A stretch of DNA of 64,000 bases from the NCBI RefSeq assembly GCF_002895945.1, contig NZ_NPZB01000001.1, positions 387,501-451,500 on the forward strand, read 5' to 3'. The translations under genes were made by a program, and so were the position numbers. Source of the DNA: Solilutibacter silvestris. GTDB lineage: Bacteria; Pseudomonadota; Gammaproteobacteria; Xanthomonadales; Xanthomonadaceae. Under the pieces are notes generated by a model, which saw only the letters and a list, made by a program, of their open reading frames with translations, did not search any database and had not been told where the DNA came from. This document shows, in pieces, positions 38,133 through 47,827 of the stretch; within the stretch, counting starts at the first letter, position 1; each line of letters begins with the position of its first letter.

Positions 38133-39076
38133 GCCTGCGTCTCCACGGAATCGGCAACCATGCGCACGAACAGCTCCTCCAGCCGGTTGGACTTGGTGCG
38201 CATCGAACGCACGCGGATGCCGGCGGCATCGAATGCCTCGAACACGCGGTTGAGGTCCATCGCGCGCGGCATCTCCAGGTCAATGGTGTGATTGTCGAGC
38301 GCGATCAGCGTGGTGCCCTCGATGTGCGGCAGTTGTTGCGGAATCTCGCTCTCGATGTCGAACAGGAAGCCTTCGACGTCGAGTTTCGCCAGCAATGCCT
38401 TCATCGGTCCCTCGGCAACGATGCGGCCGTGGTTGATGATGGCGAGATTGCGGCACAGGCTCTCCGCTTCCTCCAGGTAATGCGTGGTGAGGATGATGGT
38501 GGTGCCGGCGGCGTTGATCCGCTTCAGCGTTTCCCACATGCCGCGACGGATCTCGATATCGACGCCGGCGGTCGGCTCGTCGAGGATCAGCAGGCGCGGT
38601 TCGGTCATCAGCGCGCGCGCGATCATCAAGCGTCGCTTCATCCCGCCCGAGAGCGTGCGGCTCATCTTGTCGTGCTTGTCCCACAGGAAGGCGTCCTTCA
38701 GCACCGCCTCGGCGCGCGGCAACGCGACCTCGCGCGGAATGCCGTAGAAGCCCGCATAGTTCACGCAGATGTCGAGTGGCTTCTCGAACATGTTGAAGTT
38801 CAATTCCTGCGGGACCAGCCCGATCAGGCGCATCGCCGCGTCGCGGTGGCTGTCGATGTCGACGCCGAACACCTTGACGCTGCCGGAGGTCTTGTTGACC
38901 AGCGAACTGATGATGCCGATCAGGGTCGATTTGCCGGCGCCGTTCGGCCCGAGCAGGGCGTAGAAATCGCCAGGCTGGACATCGAGCGAGATGCCTTTCA
39001 GGGCTTCGACGCCGTTGTCGTAGGTCTTGCGCAGGTCGTGCACGCTGAGCGCGGGCACGCGAGGGAAATCCGTCAT
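38129..39076 (-). CDS. yadG: ABC transporter ATP-binding protein (YadG-like)
   Basis: 315 residues. Walker A is GPNGAGKST (about 43-51), the signature is LSGGMKRR, and Walker B is LLILDEPTAGVD with the switch His in TTHYLEEAE. The C-terminal 80 residues are the accessory domain usual for YadG. It energises the permease encoded just downstream on the same strand. It is divergent from the ferredoxin reductase gene with a 44-base gap that must hold both promoters. Confidence 0.9.
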   Translation of the reverse strand: MTDFPRVPALSVHDLRKTYDNGVEALKGISLDVQPGDFYALLGPNGAGKSTLIGIISSLVNKTSGSVKVFGVDIDSHRDAAMRLIGLVPQELNFNMFEKPLDICVNYAGFYGIPREVALPRAEAVLKDAFLWDKHDKMSRTLSGGMKRRLMIARALMTEPRLLILDEPTAGVDIEIRRGMWETLKRINAAGTTIILTTHYLEEAESLCRNLAIINHGRIVAEGPMKALLAKLDVEGFLFDIESEIPQQLPHIEGTTLIALDNHTIDLEMPRAMDLNRVFEAFDAAGIRVRSMRTKSNRLEELFVRMVADSVETQA

Positions 39077-39120
39077 CGCGGGAGGAGATTTGCGGGGTTA
39101 GTCGCTAGTATAGGCGTCCT

Positions 39121-39885
39121 ATGTCGAAGTTCTTCCCGATCCGGCTGCTCGAACGCCGGCAAATCGCGCCCACCGTCCTCCACCTCGCCTTCGTCCGCGA
39201 CGACGGCGAAGCGCTCGACTACACCCCCGGGCAATTCATCCAGATCCACTTCCCGCTGGCCGATGGCGGCACGGCGCGCCGCAGTTATTCCTGCGCCACC
39301 CGCCACGACCATCGCATCGCCTGTGGCGAGGCGGTGGAATTCGTCGCCAGTATCGTTCCCGGCGGCGCCGCCACTGCCTTGTTCCAAGGCATGGAAATCG
39401 GCGACTGCCTGCAGGCCAGCGGCCCGCTCGGACTGTTCACCCTCAAGCCCGCCGATGCCAACCGCCGCTACCTGCTGATCGCCACCGGCACCGGCGTCGC
39501 CAGCTATCGCTCGATGCTGCCGCAGCTCGACGCGATGATTCGCGAACGCGGTGTCGAAGTCGCCATCGTCCATGGCGCGCGTACCCCGGCGGAACTGTTG
39601 TTCGCCGACGAATTCCTGGCCATGGTCGACAAGCATCCCGGCAAGTTCCGCTACCTGCCCTGTCTGTCGCGCGAGGATCTGGGAGATGCCGCGGCCTTCG
39701 CCGGCGCCGAACCCGCGCACGGTCATGTGCAGGATCGCCTGGCCGATCTTGCACCGAAGCCCGGCGCCGACATCGCCTACATCTGCGGCAATCCCAACAT
39801 GGTCGATGCCGTGGTCGCGACGCTGAAGGAGTCCGGCCTGCCGATGAAGGATATTCGCCGCGAGAAGTACATCAGTTTGAAATGA
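39121..39885 (+). CDS. fpr: Ferredoxin-NADP+ reductase
   Basis: 254 residues, the bacterial subclass-I FPR size. The FAD motif RRSYS is near residue 57 and a nucleotide-binding ATGTGVASYRSML near 122. A C-terminal CGNPNMVDAV carries the conserved Cys, and the end is EKYISLK. It transfers electrons between NADPH and ferredoxin or flavodoxin, often in oxidative-stress or Fe-S supply. It is a single gene, divergent from yadG and convergent with the MocR gene. Confidence 0.88.
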   Translation: MSKFFPIRLLERRQIAPTVLHLAFVRDDGEALDYTPGQFIQIHFPLADGGTARRSYSCATRHDHRIACGEAVEFVASIVPGGAATALFQGMEIGDCLQASGPLGLFTLKPADANRRYLLIATGTGVASYRSMLPQLDAMIRERGVEVAIVHGARTPAELLFADEFLAMVDKHPGKFRYLPCLSREDLGDAAAFAGAEPAHGHVQDRLADLAPKPGADIAYICGNPNMVDAVVATLKESGLPMKDIRREKYISLK

Positions 39886-39915
39886 GGCGACGACAGCAAG
39901 TATCAACCTTAAATG

Positions 39916-41412
39916 TTATTTCGCCAGTCTCTTCAGCGGAATGACGTTCCCGGTATTCGCTGCATTGTCGGTGACCTGCTGAAGCAATGGAGACATCACA
40001 TGCTCCAGGATCCCCATTCCTTCACGAATGTCGGCTACGGACATTGTCGAGAAGCCGAGGATGAGGCCCAGCGCTCCCGGTGGCTCCAGGTAACAAGGAT
40101 CAACGGTGTAGATCCCGAGTCCTTCCTGATGGCCACGTCTCACCAGCATCGCGCCTGCATCCGCCCCCAGATGCTCGAACGTCGCCAACAGGTGCATCCC
40201 CGACCTGGGCAGCGCAAAACTCGCCGTCGCGCCGAAACGCGCCATCAATTCTGAAGAAAGCGCGGTACGCCTGTTCAGCAATTCCTCGGAAACCCAACGC
40301 AAATGCCTGGCGTATGCCCCGCTCTGGACAAGTCCGGCCAGCGCCATTTGTTCGAGCGCCGGCGACCCGAAATCGAGGCACCATTTCGCCGCCAGCAGAT
40401 CCCGGTGAAGCGCTGGGGGCGCCACGATGTATCCCAGCCGGATTCCGGCGGAAAAGGATTTCGACAGCGTCCCGACATAGACCGTGCGTCCATGTCGATC
40501 CGACGAGTGCAATGAATGGACCGCAGGACCATTGATCCTGAACTCGCCGTCGTAATCGTCTTCGATCACCCACGCTTCGGTTCGGCGTGCGTATTCCAGC
40601 AGGGCCGATCGCCGTGCTTCAGACAACACCGCACCCGTCGGAAACTGGTGGGACGGCGTGACGTAGATCAATTGCACGCCCGGCGGTATCTGTTCCACGA
40701 TCATCCCATCGCGATCGACCGGGACCGGGATGACCTTCGCCCCTGCGATCTGGAACAAGCTGCGTGCACTGAAGTACCCCGGCTCTTCGAACGCAACTGC
40801 ATCCCCGACGTTCAACAAGGCCTGGATGCACACCTGTATCGCCTGCTGCACCCCGGCGACGATGATGATGTCGTCGGCATCGCAAACGATCCCGCGACTG
40901 CGCTCGATGTGATGCGCCAACGCACCTCGGAGCTCGGGATTTCCCTGGACCCTCGGATAGCGATTGGTCGATCGCGAGATCGCCTTCCTGAGCTCTTTTT
41001 CCCAGAGCCCATCCATGCTCTTGTTTTGAACGGGCTGCCCGTATTCGAATGCATGCCTGACCCCATCAGGTCGCCGCCCGGGAATGCTCTTCAGATCGAA
41101 GACACTTCTTGCGACCCGGCTTCTTTCATTCTGCGGCGGGATCGTTGCCTGCATGTGGCTGCCACGGTCTTTCGCAACGCGGTTTTTGGCCACGTAACTC
41201 CCGGAACCGGTCACCGTATTCGTGTATCCCTCGGCCCTTAAAAGCTCATAGGCGGCAACGACCGTCGTTCTGGAAATACCCAACTGTCGACACAAATCCC
41301 TGGATGGCGGCAGCCGTTCGCCTTCCGCCAATCGTCCGGTTGCGATGGCGTTCTTGAGTCCGCGCACCAGCTGCTGGTAGATCGCACCCTCACCATCAAG
41401 GAAAATGTCCAT
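39916..41412 (-). CDS. MocR/PdxR-type GntR regulator with aminotransferase domain
   Basis: 498 residues. An N-terminal GntR winged helix (IYQQLVRGLKNAIATGRLAEGERLPPSRDLCRQLGISRTTVVAAYELL) is fused through a linker to a fold-type I aminotransferase domain. PLP-binding landmarks include IEDDYDGEFR and the Schiff-base lysine in GTLSKSFSAGIRLGY. MocR proteins sense PLP or amino compounds and control neighbouring or distant genes. Neither pyridoxal synthase nor an obvious aminotransferase pathway is adjacent, so its target is unknown. The start at 41412 gives the normal domain boundary; an upstream in-frame start at 41490 would add 26 residues. Confidence 0.85.
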   Translation of the reverse strand: MDIFLDGEGAIYQQLVRGLKNAIATGRLAEGERLPPSRDLCRQLGISRTTVVAAYELLRAEGYTNTVTGSGSYVAKNRVAKDRGSHMQATIPPQNERSRVARSVFDLKSIPGRRPDGVRHAFEYGQPVQNKSMDGLWEKELRKAISRSTNRYPRVQGNPELRGALAHHIERSRGIVCDADDIIIVAGVQQAIQVCIQALLNVGDAVAFEEPGYFSARSLFQIAGAKVIPVPVDRDGMIVEQIPPGVQLIYVTPSHQFPTGAVLSEARRSALLEYARRTEAWVIEDDYDGEFRINGPAVHSLHSSDRHGRTVYVGTLSKSFSAGIRLGYIVAPPALHRDLLAAKWCLDFGSPALEQMALAGLVQSGAYARHLRWVSEELLNRRTALSSELMARFGATASFALPRSGMHLLATFEHLGADAGAMLVRRGHQEGLGIYTVDPCYLEPPGALGLILGFSTMSVADIREGMGILEHVMSPLLQQVTDNAANTGNVIPLKRLAK

Positions 41413-41563
41413 GATTTCGAATCCAAGACGAGTACTGACATTTGGTGGCCATTCGGCATCCTTGCCTGCTGCTTGGAAGTATGAAACCAAAATACCCCCC
41501 AGGAATCAGTCCAATTTCGACCGACAACTCCGTGAATTGGACCCTGGGCGAATTTTTCCTGTC

Positions 41564-42025
41564 TCAGGGCAAGGATTGTTTGTCCGCTGCCGAAAGACCC
41601 TGCGATTCGACCGGTGCCTTCAGGTCCTGCCAACGGCGGAAGTTCAGGAGCATCGTCCGATCCCGATCCTGTTCTTTGGAAAATGCACTGGCGCGCGCCC
41701 ACGCAATGGCTCGCAGATTCGTCAACAGCAGGTGCACCTCGAGGTTGCTGCAGACATAGGCCCTTGCAGGACCACGCCTGACGGGCTTGATCCAGCCACC
41801 CGCGACCAACCGTTTCAAGTGCTGGTACGCATGGGGCCGGCTCATCCTGATGGCACTGACGATGTCGTTCGCAGTGATGCCACTCTGCGCAGCGATCATG
41901 AACAGGATCATCGTGCGGTCGATATTCCCGAAAATCTGGAATATGCGCGCGATCGAATGCGCTTCGAAGAGCAGGCTGGCCTCCTCCTCCACGAACGAAT
42001 CCGCGGCGCACGGCCGCACCCTCAT
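41564..42025 (-). CDS. Winged-helix transcriptional regulator
   Basis: 153 residues. A helix-turn-helix of ArsR/MarR style lies in the middle (GITANDIVSAIRMSRPHAYQHLKRLVAGGWIKPVRRGPARAYVCS, with the wing at the end). The N-terminal 30 residues are acidic and leucine-rich. There are no metal-binding cysteine motifs like those of metal-sensing ArsR proteins. It lies between the MocR gene and the secreted hydrolase on the same strand, so it may control either. No effector can be deduced. Confidence 0.7.
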   Translation of the reverse strand: MRVRPCAADSFVEEEASLLFEAHSIARIFQIFGNIDRTMILFMIAAQSGITANDIVSAIRMSRPHAYQHLKRLVAGGWIKPVRRGPARAYVCSNLEVHLLLTNLRAIAWARASAFSKEQDRDRTMLLNFRRWQDLKAPVESQGLSAADKQSLP

Positions 42026-42148
42026 CCCGTCTTCAGTTCCGGCAGCAAGATTTGGCAGGGCAAACCTCTGGTTGCGTCTGTCCTTGTCAGCGTATGACGA
42101 AAGCGGTGCCTTCCGTCATACCAATCCTGCGGGTGTTCCCCTTACCAA

Positions 42149-43015
42149 CTACTGCAACGTCTGCAGCCAGGCAAGCAATTCCGTCGCCAGCGCGATCCGC
42201 GAATCCGACCACGAGTGATCCGTCGCTCGGTGCATCGTGGTCACTCCCGAATTCCCTTCAGCCTTGAGCTTCGATGCCAGGCCATCGCCGAACATCGCGA
42301 ATCCATCATCGGACGTCAGCACCAGCATCGGCATCTTCGCCAGGCCCGGCGCTGCCCTGTCGAACGTCCAGCGCGCGGATCCGGAAGCGAGCTCATCGGC
42401 CATTCGTTCCGGCGTGGTTTCCGCAAGTGATTCCATGCCCTCGCGCAGGCCTTCGACCACTTGTGCATGCGGCATCTTGCCGATGCTGCCCATGTCTGCC
42501 GCGGAAATCAGTGCGGCTCCGGCGAGTTCGGGATGATGCACCGCCGTCTGTGCGACGACCCATCCACCCATGCTGTGCCCGACGACGACCAGGTGCTTGG
42601 TGTCGATGCCGTACTTGCGCGCGCTGGCAGGATCTTCGAGAAACGCCAGCACCGCCTCCGCGTCTTCCAGATTGCCGCTGAAACTGAATTTTCCAGGGCT
42701 GCCCCAGGAGCCGCGATAGCTGAACATCACCGCGTTCCAGCCCGCCCGTCGCACGGCCTGCGCCAGGTCCTGGTTCTTCTCGTTACCGGGCAGGCCGTGG
42801 AAAAACACGGCGGTCGGATGCGCGCCGACACCGGATGCGAGATAGGCGACGCCGTTGACCCACTTTCCACCCGACGGGATATGCAGCACTTCCATCCGTG
42901 CCGGATGGGCACCGTCCCTGGCCGGATCGGCCTGGATCGCCTGAATTGCATTGCGGTTTTGCGCATGCAATGGCGCCGCAATGGACAAGAAAATGACAAG
43001 AATGAGGAATCGCAT
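42149..43015 (-). CDS. Exported alpha/beta hydrolase
   Basis: 288 residues. The signal peptide is residues 1-19 (ending PLHAQ). The hydrolase fold has FFHGLPG (oxyanion region), the nucleophile elbow GHSMGG, the acid in LTSDDGF and the catalytic His in RATDHSWSD. The start at 43015 is set by AGGAG upstream and the signal peptide. It follows the Oar-like TonB receptor on the same strand after 87 bases with a hairpin, so the pair may share a transcript and act on one substrate. The substrate is not predictable; esterase or peptidase activity is likely. Confidence 0.82.
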   Translation of the reverse strand: MRFLILVIFLSIAAPLHAQNRNAIQAIQADPARDGAHPARMEVLHIPSGGKWVNGVAYLASGVGAHPTAVFFHGLPGNEKNQDLAQAVRRAGWNAVMFSYRGSWGSPGKFSFSGNLEDAEAVLAFLEDPASARKYGIDTKHLVVVGHSMGGWVVAQTAVHHPELAGAALISAADMGSIGKMPHAQVVEGLREGMESLAETTPERMADELASGSARWTFDRAAPGLAKMPMLVLTSDDGFAMFGDGLASKLKAEGNSGVTTMHRATDHSWSDSRIALATELLAWLQTLQ

Positions 43016-43050
43016 GTTCGTCAGTCGCTCCTGTCTCGCCGCAAACAGCC

Positions 43051-43076
43051 AAGCGACCACCCGGAGGTGGCCGCTT
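43051..43076 (-). terminator. Hairpin after the Oar-like TonB receptor gene
   Basis: The 11-base arms AAGCGACCACC and GGTGGCCGCTT pair with one mismatch around a CGGA loop. It lies 27 bases downstream of the receptor stop on the minus strand, followed by only a short T run. It is a weak intrinsic terminator or attenuator before the hydrolase gene. Confidence 0.5.
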
Positions 43077-43102
43077 GATCATGCCCGACGGGAAATCATC
43101 CA

Positions 43103-46100
43103 TCAATAGTCGTAGCTGACACTCAACTGCACGTAGCGCGGCGACTGGAAGAAGATCGGGATGTTGTAGGTCGAGAGGATGGTGCCGTCGCCATGGTTGC
43201 GCAATGCACTGGTTTCCATCTGCGCACTGTACTGGATGGGCTTGCGGTCGTTGGTAATGTTGAACACGTCCAACGCGGCCGTCAGTTTCTTGTTGAAGTA
43301 CCTGGGGCGATAAACGATGCCCAGATCCAGCTGCTTGGTCCACGGGCCATGCTGTGCACCTGGCGCCGATGGCTGGTTGAAGCAAGTGTGATAGGACGAG
43401 CCGTAGCCGATCGGATCACTGTCGTTGAAGTAGTAGCCGAGACAGTTCTTCGGCACGCCCGACTGCACCAGCAACTTGCCGGTGACCAACCACTCCGGCG
43501 TGAACTGGTACATGCCGCGCATGCGCAACGCGTGGCGACGGTCGTTGGCCATGTAGCCGTACGAGTTGTACATCAGACCCGCATAGTCCCAATCCTGCGT
43601 CTTGGAGACGTCGGTCTGGCCGATGTCGGACTTGACCTGGCCTTCGGTGTTGCCCGGGTTGCGGCTCCAAGTGTAGTCAACGCGGTACTGCCACTTGCCG
43701 TCGAACGGATGCTCCAGATACAGGTCCAGCGCTTCGTACTTGCGGATCGGCTTGGCAGCATTCGACGAGTTGAAACCGAGTTGCGCATTGCTCAGCGTCA
43801 CGTCGGTGTAACCCGAACCATCGGCCTTGGCGACATGGAAGGTATTGGTGCGGCCCGGATTGATGATGTAGCAACCCGGAATGGTGTAGTCGGGCGCACC
43901 GCCACCGCTCGGATCCAGCGCGTTGGCGACACGGCCGGTATCGCACCAGTCGTCGATCAGGGTACCGAGCTTGCGATAGGTCAGCTTGGCACCAGCGATC
44001 CATTTCTTGCTGAACTGCCAATCGAATCCGAGGATGGCTTCATCCTGGTATTGCGGCTTCAGGCTCTTTGCCGCGATCGAATTGGGATCCACCGCCTGGC
44101 CGAATTCGCCGTTGGCAGAGAATGGCGCCCCCGCCTGGGTCAGGCCCGTCGGTTGTCCATTCACGTCGACGCCGGTGTAGTTGTATGGAACGTAGTAGAA
44201 CGTCGACGGCGAAGCACCGCGGATCGCAACTTCATTCGGCAGCGCAAGGTAGTAACGGCCGACGTTGCCGAATACCTTCATGGTCGAATCGCCCTTGAGG
44301 TCCCAGGCAAAGCCGAGGCGTGGTGCGATCTGATGCTTCTCGTGGACGTAGCTCTGGCCGGCATTGTTCTTGTTGTTGAAGTCGTCGCTGCGGAGGCCAA
44401 CTTTCAGCAGGAAGCGATCCGTGATCGACCAATTGTCCTCGAGGTAAATCGCCTTCTGCACGACCGACATCGATGCCAGCGAGTTGAAGTACGTCTGCCG
44501 CACGACGGCGCCGCCCGCGCGGTAATCCCAGAAATAGCCGGGGCCGGAAGTCGTGCCTCCCTGATCCTTGGCCGTGTATGTCATGTCGTCGATGCCACCA
44601 TGCAACTGGTGTGCGCCAACCTTCCACTCGACATCGAAGCGCACGCCGGATGCAGTCAATCGCGAACCCGGAGTTGCGCCCGCATTCGATATCTGGGGCA
44701 ATACCAGGCCACCCGCTGGCAGGTAGGCCGACGGAATGTTCTGCCTGTTGTTGATGAACGGCAATGACGATTCGACCGCCAGCATGGTCGGGTTGCGCAC
44801 GGAATCCTTGCCGTAGGTCACCGAGAAATTCAGGTTGTCGGTCAGGTAATTGGTGTACTTGGCGATGTAGACGAAGGTGTTCTGCTTCGTCGGCGTCGAT
44901 GGCGATCTGTAGGCGCCCTGGCTCAGCGTGGTGTAGTCGTAGTTGTAGCTCGAACCGTGGGTGTTGTCGTTTTCCTTGATCCCGGTCAACTCGACGATAT
45001 TGGAATCATTGATGTTCCAGTCGATCTTGCCGTAGATCTTCTTGTCGGTGGTGTTGTCATGCTCGCGGCGCACCAGGTTGTACTGGCCGGTGGTGCTGTT
45101 GATCCCCGCTTCGTTCTGGGTCGTGATGAAGGAATCTTTCGACTCCTCCGCCGACAGAAAGAAAAACAGCTTGTTGGGAACCAGAGGACCACCGACATAG
45201 GCGCTGTACGTGGTATTCCACAACTTGTCCTCGCCACGCCTGGTACGCAGCATCCCCAGGTCACCAGGTTTGTCGTAATGCCAGCAGTACTGCCCGGCGA
45301 CCTGTGGCGTACATGTCGAATTCGCGACCTTGGTGTCCGCCGAGTAATAGCCGTCGGTCCCCGGCGCGTAGACGCCGGCAAAGCCGCTCGGAAACGGCAT
45401 CGCCTTCGGGAAGTAGACATCCTTCGGCGCCGAGGCCAGGCTCTTCGGGCGCACCGAGATCTGACCACCGAAGTGCCAGTCGTTGGTACCGCGCTTGCCG
45501 ACCTGACTGATCACGCCGCCGTCGGAACGACCATACATGGCGCTATAGCCGCCGGTGTAGGTTTCCTGCTGCGCGATCGAACCGTAAGGCAAGCTCAACC
45601 CACCGATGTTGGCCAGTGGATCGGACACATTGAAACCATTGATGTAGTACGCGTTCTCGGTGACGCCCGCGCCACCAAAGGACACGGCGCTATTGAAGAA
45701 GCCACTGCCTTTCACCGTGCCCGGTGCCAGCAGTGCGATGGCTTCGGCACTATGCGCAACCGGCAGCACGGCCAGGTCCTTGGCAGTGATCACGGTGCGC
45801 GAATCGACCTGAGTCACGTCGATGCCGGCACCGGTCGCGGTCACGGTGATTGTCCCCAGCTCGTTGCTCGTGGCAGCCTGCGCGCCAGCGAACGATGCTT
45901 CGGTGCCCGAACTCACTTTCACCAGGACCTGCTTGGTGCCGACGACCTGATCACCCTTCCTGGCGGTCACGGCGTAATTGCCAATCGGCAGGTTGCCGGC
46001 GTTGTAGCGACCGGCGCCGTCGGCAGTGATCGTGCGCGCGAAGCCCGTCTCGCTGACGAGGGTGATGGTCTCGCCGGGAGCCGCAGTACCGAAAACGCTA

Positions 46101-46207
46101 CCGGTGGTGGACTGCGCATGAACGGTGGCCGCGAAGCAGAGGCCAAGGGCAACAGTCAGCGCGCTGCGCTTGAAGCCGGACTTGATTGAAATCGAATCGG
46201 ATGCCAT
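43103..46207 (-). CDS. Oar-like TonB-dependent receptor with carboxypeptidase-regulatory domain
   Basis: 1034 residues. The signal peptide (to about residue 31) is followed by a carboxypeptidase-regulatory-like beta-sandwich (about 35-110) and a conserved TITVTATGAGIDV linker. The plug begins near TVITAKDLAVLPVAHSAEAIALLAPG, and a large barrel ends YVQLSVSYDY. This domain order is that of Oar proteins, which import peptides or act as adhesion and exchange factors. The downstream exported hydrolase suggests processing of its cargo. Confidence 0.88.
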   Translation of the reverse strand: MASDSISIKSGFKRSALTVALGLCFAATVHAQSTTGSVFGTAAPGETITLVSETGFARTITADGAGRYNAGNLPIGNYAVTARKGDQVVGTKQVLVKVSSGTEASFAGAQAATSNELGTITVTATGAGIDVTQVDSRTVITAKDLAVLPVAHSAEAIALLAPGTVKGSGFFNSAVSFGGAGVTENAYYINGFNVSDPLANIGGLSLPYGSIAQQETYTGGYSAMYGRSDGGVISQVGKRGTNDWHFGGQISVRPKSLASAPKDVYFPKAMPFPSGFAGVYAPGTDGYYSADTKVANSTCTPQVAGQYCWHYDKPGDLGMLRTRRGEDKLWNTTYSAYVGGPLVPNKLFFFLSAEESKDSFITTQNEAGINSTTGQYNLVRREHDNTTDKKIYGKIDWNINDSNIVELTGIKENDNTHGSSYNYDYTTLSQGAYRSPSTPTKQNTFVYIAKYTNYLTDNLNFSVTYGKDSVRNPTMLAVESSLPFINNRQNIPSAYLPAGGLVLPQISNAGATPGSRLTASGVRFDVEWKVGAHQLHGGIDDMTYTAKDQGGTTSGPGYFWDYRAGGAVVRQTYFNSLASMSVVQKAIYLEDNWSITDRFLLKVGLRSDDFNNKNNAGQSYVHEKHQIAPRLGFAWDLKGDSTMKVFGNVGRYYLALPNEVAIRGASPSTFYYVPYNYTGVDVNGQPTGLTQAGAPFSANGEFGQAVDPNSIAAKSLKPQYQDEAILGFDWQFSKKWIAGAKLTYRKLGTLIDDWCDTGRVANALDPSGGGAPDYTIPGCYIINPGRTNTFHVAKADGSGYTDVTLSNAQLGFNSSNAAKPIRKYEALDLYLEHPFDGKWQYRVDYTWSRNPGNTEGQVKSDIGQTDVSKTQDWDYAGLMYNSYGYMANDRRHALRMRGMYQFTPEWLVTGKLLVQSGVPKNCLGYYFNDSDPIGYGSSYHTCFNQPSAPGAQHGPWTKQLDLGIVYRPRYFNKKLTAALDVFNITNDRKPIQYSAQMETSALRNHGDGTILSTYNIPIFFQSPRYVQLSVSYDY

Positions 46208-46594
46208 TGAAGTGGACTCTCATGGATTGGGGACGGAACTGAAAAAAAGTCGGCTGGCGGATCACGTCTTACGCGCCTGACGTTTTTGACTATGTGTCCG
46301 AAACAATCCTTGAACAAGATACTTACGGGACATTCACGGATTGGCATCGACGCGCACAACCGAATTGGACGCACCGCTTCCTGTGGTGAATTCCGTTGAT
46401 GAATGCCGCGAAGAAAAGATGTCCGTGCATTTCTGCAGCCAGACCATTTCCGGAATTTTCATCGGAAATTGGACTTGGATTGCACGATCGATCGAAGAAT
46501 ATCCACGGTTTGCACCGGAAGGAATTCCTTGCCTGCCGTGCGCCCGCCATGGAAACGCCAAACCAATTTCGTGATCTACTCAGGGACCAATCCA
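46208..46594. other. Intergenic region between the Oar-like receptor and prpF
   Basis: 387 bases, AT-richer than its surroundings. It must contain the receptor promoter (minus strand) and the 3' end of the prpF transcript. The short open frames on both strands look like noise, with no ribosome sites or family motifs. I see no clear operator or terminator. Confidence 0.5.
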
Positions 46595-47794
46595 TCAACC
46601 CGGCACGCGCACCCAGCCTCCCATCAGGATGCGCGCCGAACGCGACATCACCGCGCGCGTCACCATCCACGCATCATCGACCTGTGTCACCGCCGCGCCC
46701 ACTCGCAACATGCCGGAGGGATGACCGAAGCGCACCGCGTCGCGCTGTCCGCCACCGGCAGCAAGATTGACCAGCGTTCCCGGCACGGCGGCGGCAGTGG
46801 CGATCGCAACAGACGCCGTGCCCATCATCGCGTGATGCAGTTTGCCCATCGACATCGCACGCACGTTGAGGTCGATGTCTCGGGCTTCGATGCGCTTGCC
46901 GCTGCTGGAGACGTACTCTTTCGGTGGCGCCACGAATGCGACCTTCGGCGTGTGCTGGCGCGTCGCCGCTTCCTCCGGCGTCTTGATCAGGCCCATGCGC
47001 AAGGCGCCGGCGATGCGGATCGCTTCCAGTTTCGCCAGCGCGGCCTTGTCGTCGTTGATCGCCGGCTGCAGTTCCGTGCCGTCGTAGCCGATGTCGACGG
47101 CATTGACGAAGATGGTCGGGATGCCGGCGGTGATCATCGTCGCTTTCAGCGTGCCGATGCCGGGTACTTCGAGATCATCGACGAGATGGCCGGTGGGGAA
47201 CATCGCGCCAGCACTGTCGCCTTCCCCATCGTCGGCGGGATCGAGGAATTCCAGCACGATCTCGGCAGCGGGAAAGGTCACGCCATCCAGTTCGAATTCG
47301 CCGGTTTCCTGCACTTCGCCGTTGCTGATCGGTACATGGGCGATGATGGTCTTGCCGATGTTGGCCTGCCAGATACGCACGCTGCAGATCCCGTTTGCGG
47401 GAATGCGCGCGGCATCGACGTAACCGGCATGCAGCGCGAACGCTCCCGCCGCCGTCGACAGATTGCCGCAGTTGCCCGACCAGTCGATGAAGTCGCTATC
47501 GATGCCCACTTGCCCGTACAGATAATCGACATCGTGATCCGCGTGTGTCGAAGGCGACAGGATCACCACCTTGCTGGTGCTCGAGGTCGCCCCGCCCATG
47601 CCATCGGTCTGCTTGCCGTAGGGGTCGGGCGAACCGATCACGCGCTGGAACAGACGGTCGCGCGCAGCGCCGGGCACGCGCGCGGCTTCCGGCAAGTCTT
47701 CGAGGCGGAAGAACACGCCTTTGGAGGTGCCACCGCGCATGTAGGTCGCGGCCACCTTCAGTTGCGGCGCGTGGTGCTGGGCAGGTTGCGTCAT
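46595..47794 (-). CDS. prpF: PrpF, 2-methylaconitate cis-trans isomerase
   Basis: 399 residues of the PrpF family (diaminopimelate-epimerase-like fold). The signatures are YMRGGTSKGVFF near the N-terminus, DWSGNCGNLSTAAGAFA in the first half and VRFGHPSGMLRVGA near the C-terminus. It isomerises the 2-methylaconitate made by AcnD so that an ordinary aconitase can hydrate it in propionate breakdown. It is the third gene of an acnD - 2H phosphoesterase - prpF set on the minus strand, 33 bases after the second gene. Confidence 0.92.
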   Translation of the reverse strand: MTQPAQHHAPQLKVAATYMRGGTSKGVFFRLEDLPEAARVPGAARDRLFQRVIGSPDPYGKQTDGMGGATSSTSKVVILSPSTHADHDVDYLYGQVGIDSDFIDWSGNCGNLSTAAGAFALHAGYVDAARIPANGICSVRIWQANIGKTIIAHVPISNGEVQETGEFELDGVTFPAAEIVLEFLDPADDGEGDSAGAMFPTGHLVDDLEVPGIGTLKATMITAGIPTIFVNAVDIGYDGTELQPAINDDKAALAKLEAIRIAGALRMGLIKTPEEAATRQHTPKVAFVAPPKEYVSSSGKRIEARDIDLNVRAMSMGKLHHAMMGTASVAIATAAAVPGTLVNLAAGGGQRDAVRFGHPSGMLRVGAAVTQVDDAWMVTRAVMSRSARILMGGWVRVPG

Positions 47795-47827
47795 GTTTGT
47801 GTATCCATTGCAGTCTGTGGCTGTTGT

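Noticed and set aside
46334-46574. Short open frames on both strands between the Oar-like receptor and prpF
   Set aside because: No ribosome site, hydrophobic pattern or recognisable motif, and they overlap each other on opposite strands.
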